Positions 16,184-25,066 of a stretch of 64,000 nt of DNA are shown in pieces (the stretch's first letter is position 1; each line of letters starts with the position of its first letter). The stretch lies in NCBI GenBank assembly GCA_044355655.1, contig JBIKXS010000004.1, positions 62,001 through 126,000 on the forward strand, in the 5' to 3' direction. This stretch comes from UBA3064 sp023258775 (lineage in GTDB: Bacteria > Pseudomonadota > Gammaproteobacteria > Burkholderiales > Burkholderiaceae_E). The notes beneath the pieces were generated by a model. The model saw nothing but the letters and a program-made list of their open reading frames with translations, ran no database searches and was not told where the DNA came from. The translations under genes were made by a program, and so were the position numbers.

Positions 16184-17752
16184 CTAAACTTCTCGTTGTA
16201 AAAATTGTAAATTCATCGCAGCATTTGCTTCTGCTTGCATCAATTCGCCGGCCGTCTCTGCGCCAAGACGTTGTGATTCGATGTGATCGAGTAAAGCCTG
16301 ATCCACATCGCCGGTAATGTAATGCCCATCGAAACATGAGGCCTCGAAGCCCTTGAACTGTGCCCCAAGCGAAGCAACCGCTTGCTTCATTCGATGTATC
16401 GACTGATAAACCAGTCCATCGGCACCGAGCAATGTTCCAATCTCTTCATCGCTGCGCCCGTGAGCGATGAGTTCAGCACGCGTTGGCATGTCGATCCCAT
16501 ACACATTAGGATAGCGTACTGGGGGTGAAGCCGATGCAAAATACACTTTGCGAGCCCCAGCATCTCGAGCCATTTGAATGATCTCACGTGAGGTTGTGCC
16601 CCTCACAATCGAATCGTCGACCAGTAAAACACTTTTTCCTTTGAATTCAACACTCATGGCGTTGAGTTTCTGGCGGACAGACTTTCTGCGAACTGCCTGA
16701 CCAGGCATGATAAACGTACGACCGACATATCGATTTTTGATAAAACCCTCGCGGTAGGGCAAATTCAATCGATCTGCCATTTCCATCGCCGACGGTCGCG
16801 AGGTGTCGGGAATAGGCATGACAACATCGATATCACCTAAGCGAAGCGCGGTCCTTACATCATCGGCCAGCAAAGCACCCATTTTCAAGCGCGCGTCATA
16901 AACCGAGACTTCATCAATAATTGAATCAGGCCTTGCAAAATAAACATACTCAAAAATACAAGGATGTAAACCTTGTGATGGCATGGTTTGTTGTTGGTGT
17001 AATTGCCCATCGCGATCGATGAGAATCGCTTCACCGGGCTTTATGTCGCGCAAAAGCTCAAAACCCAAACCCTCAATTGCAACCGACTCCGAAGCAATCA
17101 TCCACTCAGTACCTTGCTCGGTTTCCTGATAGCCTAAACACATTGGCCTGATGCCAAAAGGATCCCGAAAGGCAAGCAAACCAACATTGGCAATCTGCAT
17201 CGCGACCGCATAAGCACCGCGCGCACGCTCACCGAGTATTTTCACTGCTGCAAAAATCTCATCGACGCTCAACTGCGCTCGCGGACTTTGGGCACGCATG
17301 CTTTCGAGTTTTGACGCAGCCCCGAGATCTTGTAGGGCATGGGCAAACACATTGAGCAATACCTCAGAGTCCGAATCAGTGTTGATATGACGGCGATCAA
17401 GCGCGTACATTTCGCGCTGCAAGTCGCGCGAGTTCGTAAGATTACCGTTGTGAGCGAGCGTGATGCCGTGGGGTGCGTTCACATAAAAGGGTTGAGCTTC
17501 TTCAGGATTCATCGCCGAACCGGCTGTGGGATAGCGGACGTGACCAAGCCCGTGCAAGCCAGGTAAGGAGCGCATATTGCGGGTGCGAAACACATCGCGC
17601 ACCAGGCCATTGGCCTTATACATATAGAAACGACCACGGTCTTCGGTAGCAATGCCAGCGGCGTCCTGACCACGATGCTGCAAAAGCAGCAAACCGTCAT
17701 AAATCGCCTGATTAACCGGACCGTGACCTGCAACACCAATGACGCCACACAT
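16184..17752 (-). CDS. purF: Amidophosphoribosyltransferase
   Basis: PurF catalyses the first committed step of purine synthesis, transferring the glutamine amide to PRPP. The protein starts MCGVIGVAG, so after Met removal Cys1 is the Ntn-glutaminase nucleophile and there is no propeptide. The phosphoribosyltransferase domain carries the PRPP loop LLVDDSIVRGTTSREI. Length (522) is normal. It follows cvpA by 3 bases, the conserved cvpA-purF order, and precedes metZ. Confidence 0.96.
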   Translation of the reverse strand: MCGVIGVAGHGPVNQAIYDGLLLLQHRGQDAAGIATEDRGRFYMYKANGLVRDVFRTRNMRSLPGLHGLGHVRYPTAGSAMNPEEAQPFYVNAPHGITLAHNGNLTNSRDLQREMYALDRRHINTDSDSEVLLNVFAHALQDLGAASKLESMRAQSPRAQLSVDEIFAAVKILGERARGAYAVAMQIANVGLLAFRDPFGIRPMCLGYQETEQGTEWMIASESVAIEGLGFELLRDIKPGEAILIDRDGQLHQQQTMPSQGLHPCIFEYVYFARPDSIIDEVSVYDARLKMGALLADDVRTALRLGDIDVVMPIPDTSRPSAMEMADRLNLPYREGFIKNRYVGRTFIMPGQAVRRKSVRQKLNAMSVEFKGKSVLLVDDSIVRGTTSREIIQMARDAGARKVYFASASPPVRYPNVYGIDMPTRAELIAHGRSDEEIGTLLGADGLVYQSIHRMKQAVASLGAQFKGFEASCFDGHYITGDVDQALLDHIESQRLGAETAGELMQAEANAAMNLQFLQREV

Positions 17753-17755
17753 CGC

Positions 17756-18259
17756 TTAACTCCCCATGCTCAAACCACCTTGCACCATGTCCGTCCAATA
17801 AGGCTCCGCTGTTTGCACCAACCAAATCCACAAGCCTCGGCTATGCGCCCGATCAAAGGACTCATGCTGCATCAGACCCAAACGCTGAGCCATCAAAGCA
17901 CAAATGGCTAGCACGAGCATGGCGCGGGCTAGCCCGAGGCCAAACCCAGCAATGCGATCGACTAGCCCCAACCCAGCCCAACGTAAGGCCGAAGCTGTTA
18001 TCGAGCCGATAACTCGTGTAACGAGTAATAACAGGAAGAACGATATAGCCATTAAGACAAATCGGTCTTGCGGCCATGTCAGCCAGGCTGCCATGTAGAC
18101 GCCAAGCTCTGATGCAAACAAAAAAGCGATAACCCATGAAGCAAGCGCAAAAGCGGTCTTAACCAGTCCGCTCAGAATCCCAGCGACCGCAGAGGCGCAA
18201 AACACCAGAAGACTAATCCAATCCCAAAGACTCAGTTGGAACCATGCAGATGTTTCCAC
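17756..18259 (-). CDS. cvpA: CvpA family inner-membrane protein
   Basis: This 167-residue protein has four hydrophobic segments and the CvpA-type opening WDWISLLVFCASAVAGILSGLVKTAF. CvpA is needed for colicin V production and other envelope traits in enterics; its molecular role is unclear. The start is GTG, with an AAGG element about 9 bases upstream. The position directly before purF matches the conserved cvpA-purF pair and supports the name. Confidence 0.88.
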   Translation of the reverse strand: METSAWFQLSLWDWISLLVFCASAVAGILSGLVKTAFALASWVIAFLFASELGVYMAAWLTWPQDRFVLMAISFFLLLLVTRVIGSITASALRWAGLGLVDRIAGFGLGLARAMLVLAICALMAQRLGLMQHESFDRAHSRGLWIWLVQTAEPYWTDMVQGGLSMGS

Positions 18260-18306
18260 GAGCTTAAGCCTTGCAAATCACGGTGCTTCGCCAAACGCCG
18301 CTTGGG

Positions 18307-19077
18307 CTATGCATCGGGCCCTGCCAGGGGCGCTTCCAATTGAGCCTGGCGCAGCTTAGTTTGTGCTTTCACGGCATCGGCCTTCGTAGCAAATGGTCCT
18401 ACCCTAACTCTTACGCGCTCGCCCTTTGGTGTTTTAATACGATCGGTATAAACCTTAAACCCAAGTTTTTTTAATCTTGCAACCTGTGCGTCAGCACTTT
18501 CAGACTGGGAAAAAGCCCCCGCCTGCAAGACATAGCGGTCGGGGTAACGTTCCGGGTAGGGATTCTTCGTTGTGGGTTCTGCCTGATCGGACTTAACGGC
18601 TGTCTCAATTCTGGCGGGCGCTTTAGCGGGCGCATCAGATGCTGCAGAAGTTTCAAGTCTAGTTGCTTGCTCGTTCTTGGCCTGAACGTCTTGTTTTGGA
18701 CTAACAGCATCTGAAGATTTGGCAGCCTTCAAAGGATCTTGACCTTCCTGGCTCGACGCTACGGCAACATCAGGCGAAGGCTGTGGATTTTGCTCATCCT
18801 GAGTAACAGACTTTGCATCTGCTGCCTCTGGGGGCTCAGAAGCTTGGGCTGCGCCCTGCGTGTGCTTATCAAGCTGCGACCCGTGATCGCGGACAGCTTG
18901 GCCAAGCTTGGGGCTGGCCGAAGGAATACGGGGCTCGGCATGAAAAAAAATAGGCATGATGATTGCAACGAGCACAACAAGTGCAAGTGTACCGATGAGG
19001 CGATGTCTCGCCTTACTGCGATAAGGCGAAGCGGTTTGAAGTGAAAACTGGTCGGCTTCGTCCGCAGACTTGTTCAT
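18307..19077 (-). CDS. SPOR-domain cell-division protein (DedD-like)
   Basis: The 256-residue protein has a short cytoplasmic N-terminus, one membrane anchor (LIGTLALVVLVAIIMPIFF, about residues 27-45), a long low-complexity linker rich in Ala, Lys, Asp and Glu, and a C-terminal SPOR domain (YVLQAGAFSQSESADAQVARL to the end) that binds denuded septal peptidoglycan. This architecture is that of DedD, an accessory divisome protein. The gene sits between folC and cvpA, the usual place for dedD in beta- and gammaproteobacteria. Confidence 0.88.
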   Translation of the reverse strand: MNKSADEADQFSLQTASPYRSKARHRLIGTLALVVLVAIIMPIFFHAEPRIPSASPKLGQAVRDHGSQLDKHTQGAAQASEPPEAADAKSVTQDEQNPQPSPDVAVASSQEGQDPLKAAKSSDAVSPKQDVQAKNEQATRLETSAASDAPAKAPARIETAVKSDQAEPTTKNPYPERYPDRYVLQAGAFSQSESADAQVARLKKLGFKVYTDRIKTPKGERVRVRVGPFATKADAVKAQTKLRQAQLEAPLAGPDA

Positions 19078-19089
19078 GGCAATCGATAT

Positions 19090-20364
19090 TTAGCCGAGTC
19101 CCGCGAGAACATCAGCAACCGTTAAAAAGGACCCGAAGGCAAGGATCCTATCATTGTCTTGCGCCAGACCCCGGGCTGCAGCATAAGCTAGACGGGGCGA
19201 TTCAAAACAGGAAACACTTGCGATTTGGCCTAAGGCATCGACCGCTAATGATTGATTTTGAAGAAGCTTTTGCTCGAGTGCTTGGGCACTCAGTCCGCGA
19301 GGGCCGGGCAATGTACACAGCATCCAGTGTTGGATTCGAGGTGCAATGCTCTTAAGCGAGGCCTCAACATCCTTATCACTTAACATGCCTAAGATGGCAT
19401 AAGTTTCGGGAAAAAACCCCATTTGATCGAGGTTGGCAGCAAGATGAGCGATAGCATGCGGATTATGAGCCACATCCAGAATCACAGTAGGTTGCCCTGG
19501 TAGGACTTGAAAGCGACCAGGAAGGTCGACAAGCGCAAATCCCTGTCGAATGGCATGGGCAGGCACTGGCAGTTTCATGCGTAGTGCGTCAAGTGCTGCC
19601 AGCACACCTGAGGCATTAAGTAACTGGTTTGCCCCTCGCAAGGCCGGGTAGGCAAGACTTGGCCGACGTCGATCTCGGATAGCACAAGACCACTGTTGAC
19701 GGTCTCCCGCATAATTGAAGTCACGCCCCAAGAGATACAAGTCGGCCGCAATATTTTCAGCATAGTCAATCAGACTTTGCGGGGGCGAAGGATCTGAACA
19801 AATAGCAGGACGACCCGGCCGGTAAATATGCGCCTTTTCCCAGCCAATTTGCTCGCGCGTGGTACCCAACCATTCGGCGTGATCGATATCAATCGCTGTC
19901 ACGATTGAACAGTCCGGCTCAAGGATATTAACCGCATCAAGACGACCGCCAAGGCCAATTTCAGCGATAAATACCTCAGGCTTTGCCTTCATCACCGCAT
20001 GAAAAATTGCCAGACTTGTGAATTCAAAAAAGGTGAGCGGCTCGTCAATCCGTGCTGCTTCGACCGCTTCGAATGAGCGAAGAAGCGTCTCATCGTCCAT
20101 GGCTTGCTGAGCGAGTCTTATACGCTCATTAAAGCGCAATAAATGCGGCGATGTGTAGAGCGCTGTCCGATAGCCAGCCTGTGTCAGTATCGACTCGAGC
20201 ATTGCACAGGTCGAGCCCTTACCGTTGGTGCCACCTACCAATATAACCGGACAGTCAAAGCGGATACCCAAACGTGTTGCAAGAACCCGCACACGGTCAA
20301 GGCCAAGCGCAATTCCGCCTCGTGGACCCTGCTCTAGAGATGACAACCAATCACTTAGCACCAT
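19090..20364 (-). CDS. folC: Bifunctional folylpolyglutamate/dihydrofolate synthase
   Basis: FolC adds glutamate to dihydropteroate and to folates using ATP. The Mur-ligase-type P-loop GGTNGKGSTCAML is near the N-terminus, followed by the NERI and HxEWLG blocks (DHAEWLGTT) and the C-terminal domain with VILDVAHNPHA. The ATG at 20364 gives 424 residues; an alternative TTG at 20382 overlaps the accD stop as TTGA and would add six residues. Neither has a clear ribosome site, so coupling with accD decides little. Confidence 0.92.
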   Translation of the reverse strand: MVLSDWLSSLEQGPRGGIALGLDRVRVLATRLGIRFDCPVILVGGTNGKGSTCAMLESILTQAGYRTALYTSPHLLRFNERIRLAQQAMDDETLLRSFEAVEAARIDEPLTFFEFTSLAIFHAVMKAKPEVFIAEIGLGGRLDAVNILEPDCSIVTAIDIDHAEWLGTTREQIGWEKAHIYRPGRPAICSDPSPPQSLIDYAENIAADLYLLGRDFNYAGDRQQWSCAIRDRRRPSLAYPALRGANQLLNASGVLAALDALRMKLPVPAHAIRQGFALVDLPGRFQVLPGQPTVILDVAHNPHAIAHLAANLDQMGFFPETYAILGMLSDKDVEASLKSIAPRIQHWMLCTLPGPRGLSAQALEQKLLQNQSLAVDALGQIASVSCFESPRLAYAAARGLAQDNDRILAFGSFLTVADVLAGLG

Positions 20365-20378
20365 CGCAGACGAGGGCG

Positions 20379-21263
20379 TCAAACTGCTGGTCCAAGCACA
20401 ACCGCGTCGCTGCTTTGCCGCATCAACAAAGCGACCAGTCTGGCAATGGTTTCGCGCAGCTGCCGCCTGTCAAGAATCATATCGACAGCACCTTTTTCAA
20501 GCAAAAACTCAGCACGTTGAAAGCCTTCTGGCAGCTTTTCACGCACGGTTTGCTCAATGACTCTGGGACCGGCAAAACCAATCAAGGCTTTGGGTTCGGC
20601 GATGACCACATCACCAAGAAAGCAAAAACTGGCAGAAACACCGCCCATCGTGGGATCAGTGAGAACTGAAATGTAGGGCAGTCGACGTGCAGCAAGTTCG
20701 CTAAGCATCGCCGTTGTGCGGGCCATTTGCATTAACGATATTAAACCTTCTTGCATTCTTGCCCCACCCGACGCGGCGACCGACACAAAGGCCATTCGCT
20801 GATCAATAGCGGCTTGCACACCGCGCGAGAAACGCTCGCCAACCACCGCACCCATTGAGCCACCCATGAAATCAAACTCAAAGGCAGCAACGACCGAGGG
20901 AATGCTGCAAATGGCCCCGCCCATGACCACAATGGCGTCAGTCTCTCCGGTTTGATCAATTGCCTCCTGTAAGCGCTCGCTGTACTTGCGCGAGTCCTTG
21001 AATTTCAACGCATCAACAGCAAGGACTTCCTGACCAATCTCAAAGCGCCCCTCCGGATCAAGCAAACTATTGATCCGCTCCCGTGCCGACATCCGCAAAT
21101 GGTGATGACACTTGGGGCAAACATTCACATTGGTTTGCAAATCGGCTGAATAAAGCACCACATCACAACTGGGACACTTAACCCAAAGTCCCTCTGGAAT
21201 TTTCTTCGCTGAACCTGGTGCGCGCTGAATGCGTGGGGGAAGCAGTTTATCCAGCCAACTCAT
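20379..21263 (-). CDS. accD: Acetyl-CoA carboxylase carboxyltransferase subunit beta
   Basis: AccD forms, with AccA, the carboxyltransferase that makes malonyl-CoA for fatty acid synthesis. The N-terminal zinc ribbon is complete (CPSC and CPKC pairs, residues about 30-53) and the carboxyltransferase core includes GGARMQEGLISLMQMARTTA and DPTMGGVSASF. The 294-residue length is typical. The accD-folC order downstream of trpBA is conserved in Burkholderiales. Confidence 0.96.
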   Translation of the reverse strand: MSWLDKLLPPRIQRAPGSAKKIPEGLWVKCPSCDVVLYSADLQTNVNVCPKCHHHLRMSARERINSLLDPEGRFEIGQEVLAVDALKFKDSRKYSERLQEAIDQTGETDAIVVMGGAICSIPSVVAAFEFDFMGGSMGAVVGERFSRGVQAAIDQRMAFVSVAASGGARMQEGLISLMQMARTTAMLSELAARRLPYISVLTDPTMGGVSASFCFLGDVVIAEPKALIGFAGPRVIEQTVREKLPEGFQRAEFLLEKGAVDMILDRRQLRETIARLVALLMRQSSDAVVLGPAV

Positions 21264-21311
21264 AAAAGACTCCTAGCAAAGAACCATTGTGCTTTGCAGC
21301 TTCGCTTTAGA

Positions 21312-22115
21312 TTAAGCATCCATGCCTTTACGAATGTCAGCGAGCAAGCTGCCAACCGCAGCCTGAGCCTTATCGGCACCGACTTGCTCCATTTCTTGGA
21401 TCAATCGTGTTCCAATAACGACCGCATCAGCGACTTCGGCTACCGCGCGTGCGCTTTGAGCGTCACGGATGCCAAAACCCACGCCGATTGGAAGGTCGGT
21501 GTACTGGCGAATCACGGGAATCTTTGCCGCCACGGCGTCAACATCAAGGTTGGCAGCACCTGTTATACCTTTCAGACTGACATAGTAAACATAGCCTTGG
21601 GCATGTCTAACGATATCGCGAATTCGCAGCTCGGTACTTGTGGGTGAAAGCAAAAAAATCGGGTCCAGGCCCGCTGCCTTAAGATCCTGAGCAAACTCCG
21701 TTGACTCTTCCGGCGGGTAGTCCACCACCAATACACCATCAACCCCGACCGATTTAGCTTGGCTCACGAAGGCCTGTCGACCAAAACGTTCAATCGGATT
21801 CGCATAGCCCATCAATACAACCGCTGTCATCTGATCGTCCTGACGAAATGATTCAACCATCGCCAGGCATTGGCGCAATCCAACACCCTGCCGGATTGCG
21901 CGTTCGGTTGCACGCTGGATCGCTGGCCCATCGGCCATGGGATCTGAGAATGGTACACCGAGTTCAATCACGTCAGCACCCGCAGCAGCAAGTGTATGCA
22001 TCAATCCAACTGTATGTGAAGGGCTTGGGTCGCCTGCTGCGATGTAGGGAATGAGCCCTTTTTTGCCCTTAAGGCGTAGCTGCTTGAAGCGAGCCTCGAT
22101 ACGCGAACTCGTCAT
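21312..22115 (-). CDS. trpA: Tryptophan synthase alpha chain
   Basis: TrpA cleaves indole-3-glycerol phosphate to indole. The catalytic Glu and Asp are seen in VIELGVPFSDPMADGP, and the phosphate-binding loop is GVGFGIRDAQSA. I start at the ATG at 22115, which overlaps the trpB stop as ATGA; a TTG seven codons upstream is unlikely. The product is 267 residues. It is co-translated with trpB, consistent with the alpha2-beta2 complex. Confidence 0.96.
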   Translation of the reverse strand: MTSSRIEARFKQLRLKGKKGLIPYIAAGDPSPSHTVGLMHTLAAAGADVIELGVPFSDPMADGPAIQRATERAIRQGVGLRQCLAMVESFRQDDQMTAVVLMGYANPIERFGRQAFVSQAKSVGVDGVLVVDYPPEESTEFAQDLKAAGLDPIFLLSPTSTELRIRDIVRHAQGYVYYVSLKGITGAANLDVDAVAAKIPVIRQYTDLPIGVGFGIRDAQSARAVAEVADAVVIGTRLIQEMEQVGADKAQAAVGSLLADIRKGMDA

Positions 22116-23347
22116 GGCGAGCTCAACTTTCGACAACTGGGTCGACAGAAAAAATCCAGGCCACTTGCTTCTGCAACAATGTGCAAATCTTTATCACCAC
22201 GGCCACTCAAGTTCACTAGAATGATCTGATCTTTTGCCAAGCCCGGCGCTAATCGAACAGCGTGGGCTAAAGCGTGGCTCGATTCCAAAGCGGGAATGAT
22301 GCCTTCGATACGGCAGCAATCGTGAAAAGCCGCCAAGGCTTCGGCATCAGTTGCGCCGACATAGCTCGCCCTGCCGCTGTCCTTTAGCCAAGCGTGCTCA
22401 GGGCCAACCCCTGGATAATCGAGCCCGGCTGACAGCGAGTGGGTCTCTTGAATTTGCCCATTGTCGTCTTGCAGCAAATAGGTACGATTACCATGCAAAA
22501 CGCCGGGGATCCCGCGCTGCAAACTTGCTGCATGTCTTGCAGTATCAATACCATCGCCAGCTGCTTCGACACCAATCAATTGCACCCGCCCATCAGGAAT
22601 GTAATCATAAAAAATGCCCATTGCATTGGAGCCACCGCCAACGCAGGCAAGCACATAGTCAGGTTGTCTTCCCGCAATTTGGGGCATTTGTTCGATGCAC
22701 TCCTTGCCAACCACCGAATTGAAGTCTCGGACCATCATGGGATAGGGATGAGGGCCTGCGACGGTACCAATGATATAGAAAGTATTTTCGACATTGGTCA
22801 CCCAATCGCGCATCGCTTCATTAAGCGCATCTTTGAGGGTACGTGAACCACTGCGCACGGGAACGACCTCGGCGCCAAGCAATTTCATCCGGTAAACATT
22901 GGCGGCCTGACGGCCAACGTCCTCTTCCCCCATGTAGACCACACATTGCATACCAAAGCGTGCTGCGACAGTCGCCGTTGCGACACCGTGTTGACCAGCA
23001 CCGGTTTCTGCGATCACCCGCGGCTTGCCCATTCGCTTGGCAAGCAAGGCTTGTCCAATTGTGTTGTTGACTTTATGCGCGCCGGTGTGATTCAGGTCTT
23101 CACGTTTGAAGTAGATCTGAGCCCCACCAAGGCGTTCACTCCAGTTTTTTGCGTGATAAATCGGACTTGGGCGACCAACAAAGTGCTTAAGTTCGGACTG
23201 AAACTCAGCAATGAATTCAGGGTCGGTTTGATAATGGGCGTAGGCATCTCGTAGCGCTTCAAGCGCATGCATAAGGGTTTCAGAGACAAAAATACCGCCA
23301 TAAGGGCCAAAGTGCCCCTTCGCATCGGGTAAATCATAGGGCTTCAT
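22112..23347 (-). CDS. trpB: Tryptophan synthase beta chain
   Basis: TrpB condenses indole with serine using PLP. The PLP lysine is in GAHKVNNTIGQALLAKRMGK, the GGGSNAMG phosphate loop and the catalytic HTGAHK region are intact. The ATG at 23347 follows an AGAGG ribosome site by 7 bases and is preferred to the GTG one codon upstream. The 411-residue protein has a tail of about 16 residues after GLDFFCRP that is slightly longer than usual. The start overlaps the end of trpF and the stop overlaps trpA. Confidence 0.96.
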   Translation of the reverse strand: MKPYDLPDAKGHFGPYGGIFVSETLMHALEALRDAYAHYQTDPEFIAEFQSELKHFVGRPSPIYHAKNWSERLGGAQIYFKREDLNHTGAHKVNNTIGQALLAKRMGKPRVIAETGAGQHGVATATVAARFGMQCVVYMGEEDVGRQAANVYRMKLLGAEVVPVRSGSRTLKDALNEAMRDWVTNVENTFYIIGTVAGPHPYPMMVRDFNSVVGKECIEQMPQIAGRQPDYVLACVGGGSNAMGIFYDYIPDGRVQLIGVEAAGDGIDTARHAASLQRGIPGVLHGNRTYLLQDDNGQIQETHSLSAGLDYPGVGPEHAWLKDSGRASYVGATDAEALAAFHDCCRIEGIIPALESSHALAHAVRLAPGLAKDQIILVNLSGRGDKDLHIVAEASGLDFFCRPSCRKLSSP

Positions 23348-24101
23348 CACAGGGCCTCTTGCATAAAGCTGTTTGTACGGCGTTCACGAAAGCCTCCATT
23401 TTGCCTGCATCCTTGATCCTTGGCGAAGCACCCTGGATGCCAGATGAAACATCAACGGCCCAGGGGTTCAGCGTCTGGATCGCCTTGCCGACATTTTCGG
23501 GGTTCAACCCACCGCTTAGGATTAATCGCTCTGGACGGATGCCAGCCTCCGCGAGCCATGACCAGTCAAAGACATGGCCAGTGCCGCCATAGGCGAGCTT
23601 TGCATCGGCATCAACCAGAAAAGCTTCGCATGCTGCACTTGCTTCTGATTGGCGATCGCTTGACGGATAACTGCTGGGACTGTCTGGGGGATCGCCGCTG
23701 AGACGGCTTGATGTAAGACTGGTGCGACGCTCAGCTTCCTCATTAAAGGCTTGCACCGCAAATTCAAGGCTCTTTGGACTTTGCATACGAACCGCTCGCC
23801 AAAATGGTCGCGATGACGATGAAAAGCAGCGCTTGGGAGATTCATCACCATGAAATTGGATGACATCAAGACCTAGACGCCGGTTGGCAGCTTGAACGAA
23901 AGCGGGATGGGCATTGACAAAGAGTCCCACACACTGGATCTGCGAGGCGATGATGCGCCGCAGGTCGAATGCTTGTTCGAGGTCAAGTGCGCGAGGGCTT
24001 TTTGCATAGAGAACTAGCCCGATGAAATCAACGGCGAGCTTGTTGGCTACGCAAATATCTTCGCTGCGTACCAGTCCGCAAAACTTAATCCTGACGGTCA
24101 A
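23334..24101 (-). CDS. trpF: Phosphoribosylanthranilate isomerase
   Basis: TrpF catalyses the Amadori rearrangement in tryptophan synthesis. The catalytic Cys is in RIKFCGLVR and the phosphate-binding end is LSGGLNPENV with VDVSSGIQ. The start is assigned to TTG at 24101 because AAGGAG lies 8 bases upstream (AAGGAGcttggattTTG); this gives MTVRIKFCG, the usual N-terminus. The 255-residue length exceeds the normal 200-220 because of a Ser/Pro/Arg-rich insertion at about residues 121-157, just before the catalytic strand with FLVDADA. Confidence 0.9.
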   Translation of the reverse strand: MTVRIKFCGLVRSEDICVANKLAVDFIGLVLYAKSPRALDLEQAFDLRRIIASQIQCVGLFVNAHPAFVQAANRRLGLDVIQFHGDESPKRCFSSSSRPFWRAVRMQSPKSLEFAVQAFNEEAERRTSLTSSRLSGDPPDSPSSYPSSDRQSEASAACEAFLVDADAKLAYGGTGHVFDWSWLAEAGIRPERLILSGGLNPENVGKAIQTLNPWAVDVSSGIQGASPRIKDAGKMEAFVNAVQTALCKRPCDEAL

Positions 24102-24232
24102 AATCCAAGCTCCTTCAAAATTCGGACCGCCTCGCAAGCGCGTCCCTCAACATCAAATAATAATCACCATTCAGACGCCCACGATTCAAGCGTATTCATA
24201 AATCAAGCAGCTTCGCCGTGTGGATGCGCTGA

Positions 24233-25063
24233 TCATGCCAGGCCAGGTAATATCTCCTCATGGCCACAAAGCGTTGGGAATGACAAGATGTTCGGAGGAT
24301 ACTGAGCACCCGCGAAATAAAGCCCGCTGGCAGCAAAGGTTGGGGGCAAAAGACTGCGCTCACCTGCGAGTAACCACTGACGCATCCGAGCCACGGGCTC
24401 ATCGCCAGAGCCTATGGCAAGCAAGGCGCCAATGATATTTCGAATCATATGATGCAAAAATCCGTCTGCCTGAATTCGCGCCAGAAGAAAAGGCGGATAA
24501 GTCTTAATCTTCAGATATTGGATTGTTCTAATGGGTGACTTAGCCTGACATTCAGCGGCTCGGAACGCTGAAAAATCATGGCACCCCTCAAGCGCAAGCG
24601 CTGCCTCTTGCATGGCAGGAAGGTCCAATGGACGGTAATAAAAACCAGATCGATTAACCCAATGCGGATGCCAATCCACATCATTATAAATCACATAAAA
24701 GTATGTGCGTGATGTAGCGCTAAAGCGTGCGTGGAATGCAGTTGAAGTTTGCTGCGCATTACGAACCATCATACGACCCAAACCATAGTGCCGTGGCTGA
24801 GCATAGAGCTCTGACAGGCATCGATTTACCCCTTTGACCCAAGCCGTGAGTGGCCGATTCGCCTCAGTATCGAAGTGCACGATTTGCGATAAAGCATGGA
24901 CCGAGGCATCAGTTCGCCCCGCGCAAAAAACGCGAACCTTTTCAAGTGCAATCTGAGAGAGCGCAAGTTCCAAGTCGTCTTGCAAGCTCTGCCGGTTCGA
25001 TTGCGTCTGCCAGCCACAGTAGCCTGTGCCGTCATAAGCCAAGCGCAAGACAACGCGGGGCAT
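24233..25063 (-). CDS. truA: tRNA pseudouridine(38-40) synthase
   Basis: TruA converts U38-U40 of tRNA anticodon arms to pseudouridine. The catalytic Asp lies in CAGRTDASVHAL at about residues 47-58 and the N-terminus LRLAYDGTGYCGWQTQ is typical. The 276-residue length is normal. It begins 3 bases after the fimV-like stop and lies about 130 bases before trpF, as in other Burkholderiales. Confidence 0.95.
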   Translation of the reverse strand: MPRVVLRLAYDGTGYCGWQTQSNRQSLQDDLELALSQIALEKVRVFCAGRTDASVHALSQIVHFDTEANRPLTAWVKGVNRCLSELYAQPRHYGLGRMMVRNAQQTSTAFHARFSATSRTYFYVIYNDVDWHPHWVNRSGFYYRPLDLPAMQEAALALEGCHDFSAFRAAECQAKSPIRTIQYLKIKTYPPFLLARIQADGFLHHMIRNIIGALLAIGSGDEPVARMRQWLLAGERSLLPPTFAASGLYFAGAQYPPNILSFPTLCGHEEILPGLA

Positions 25064-25066
25064 ATG

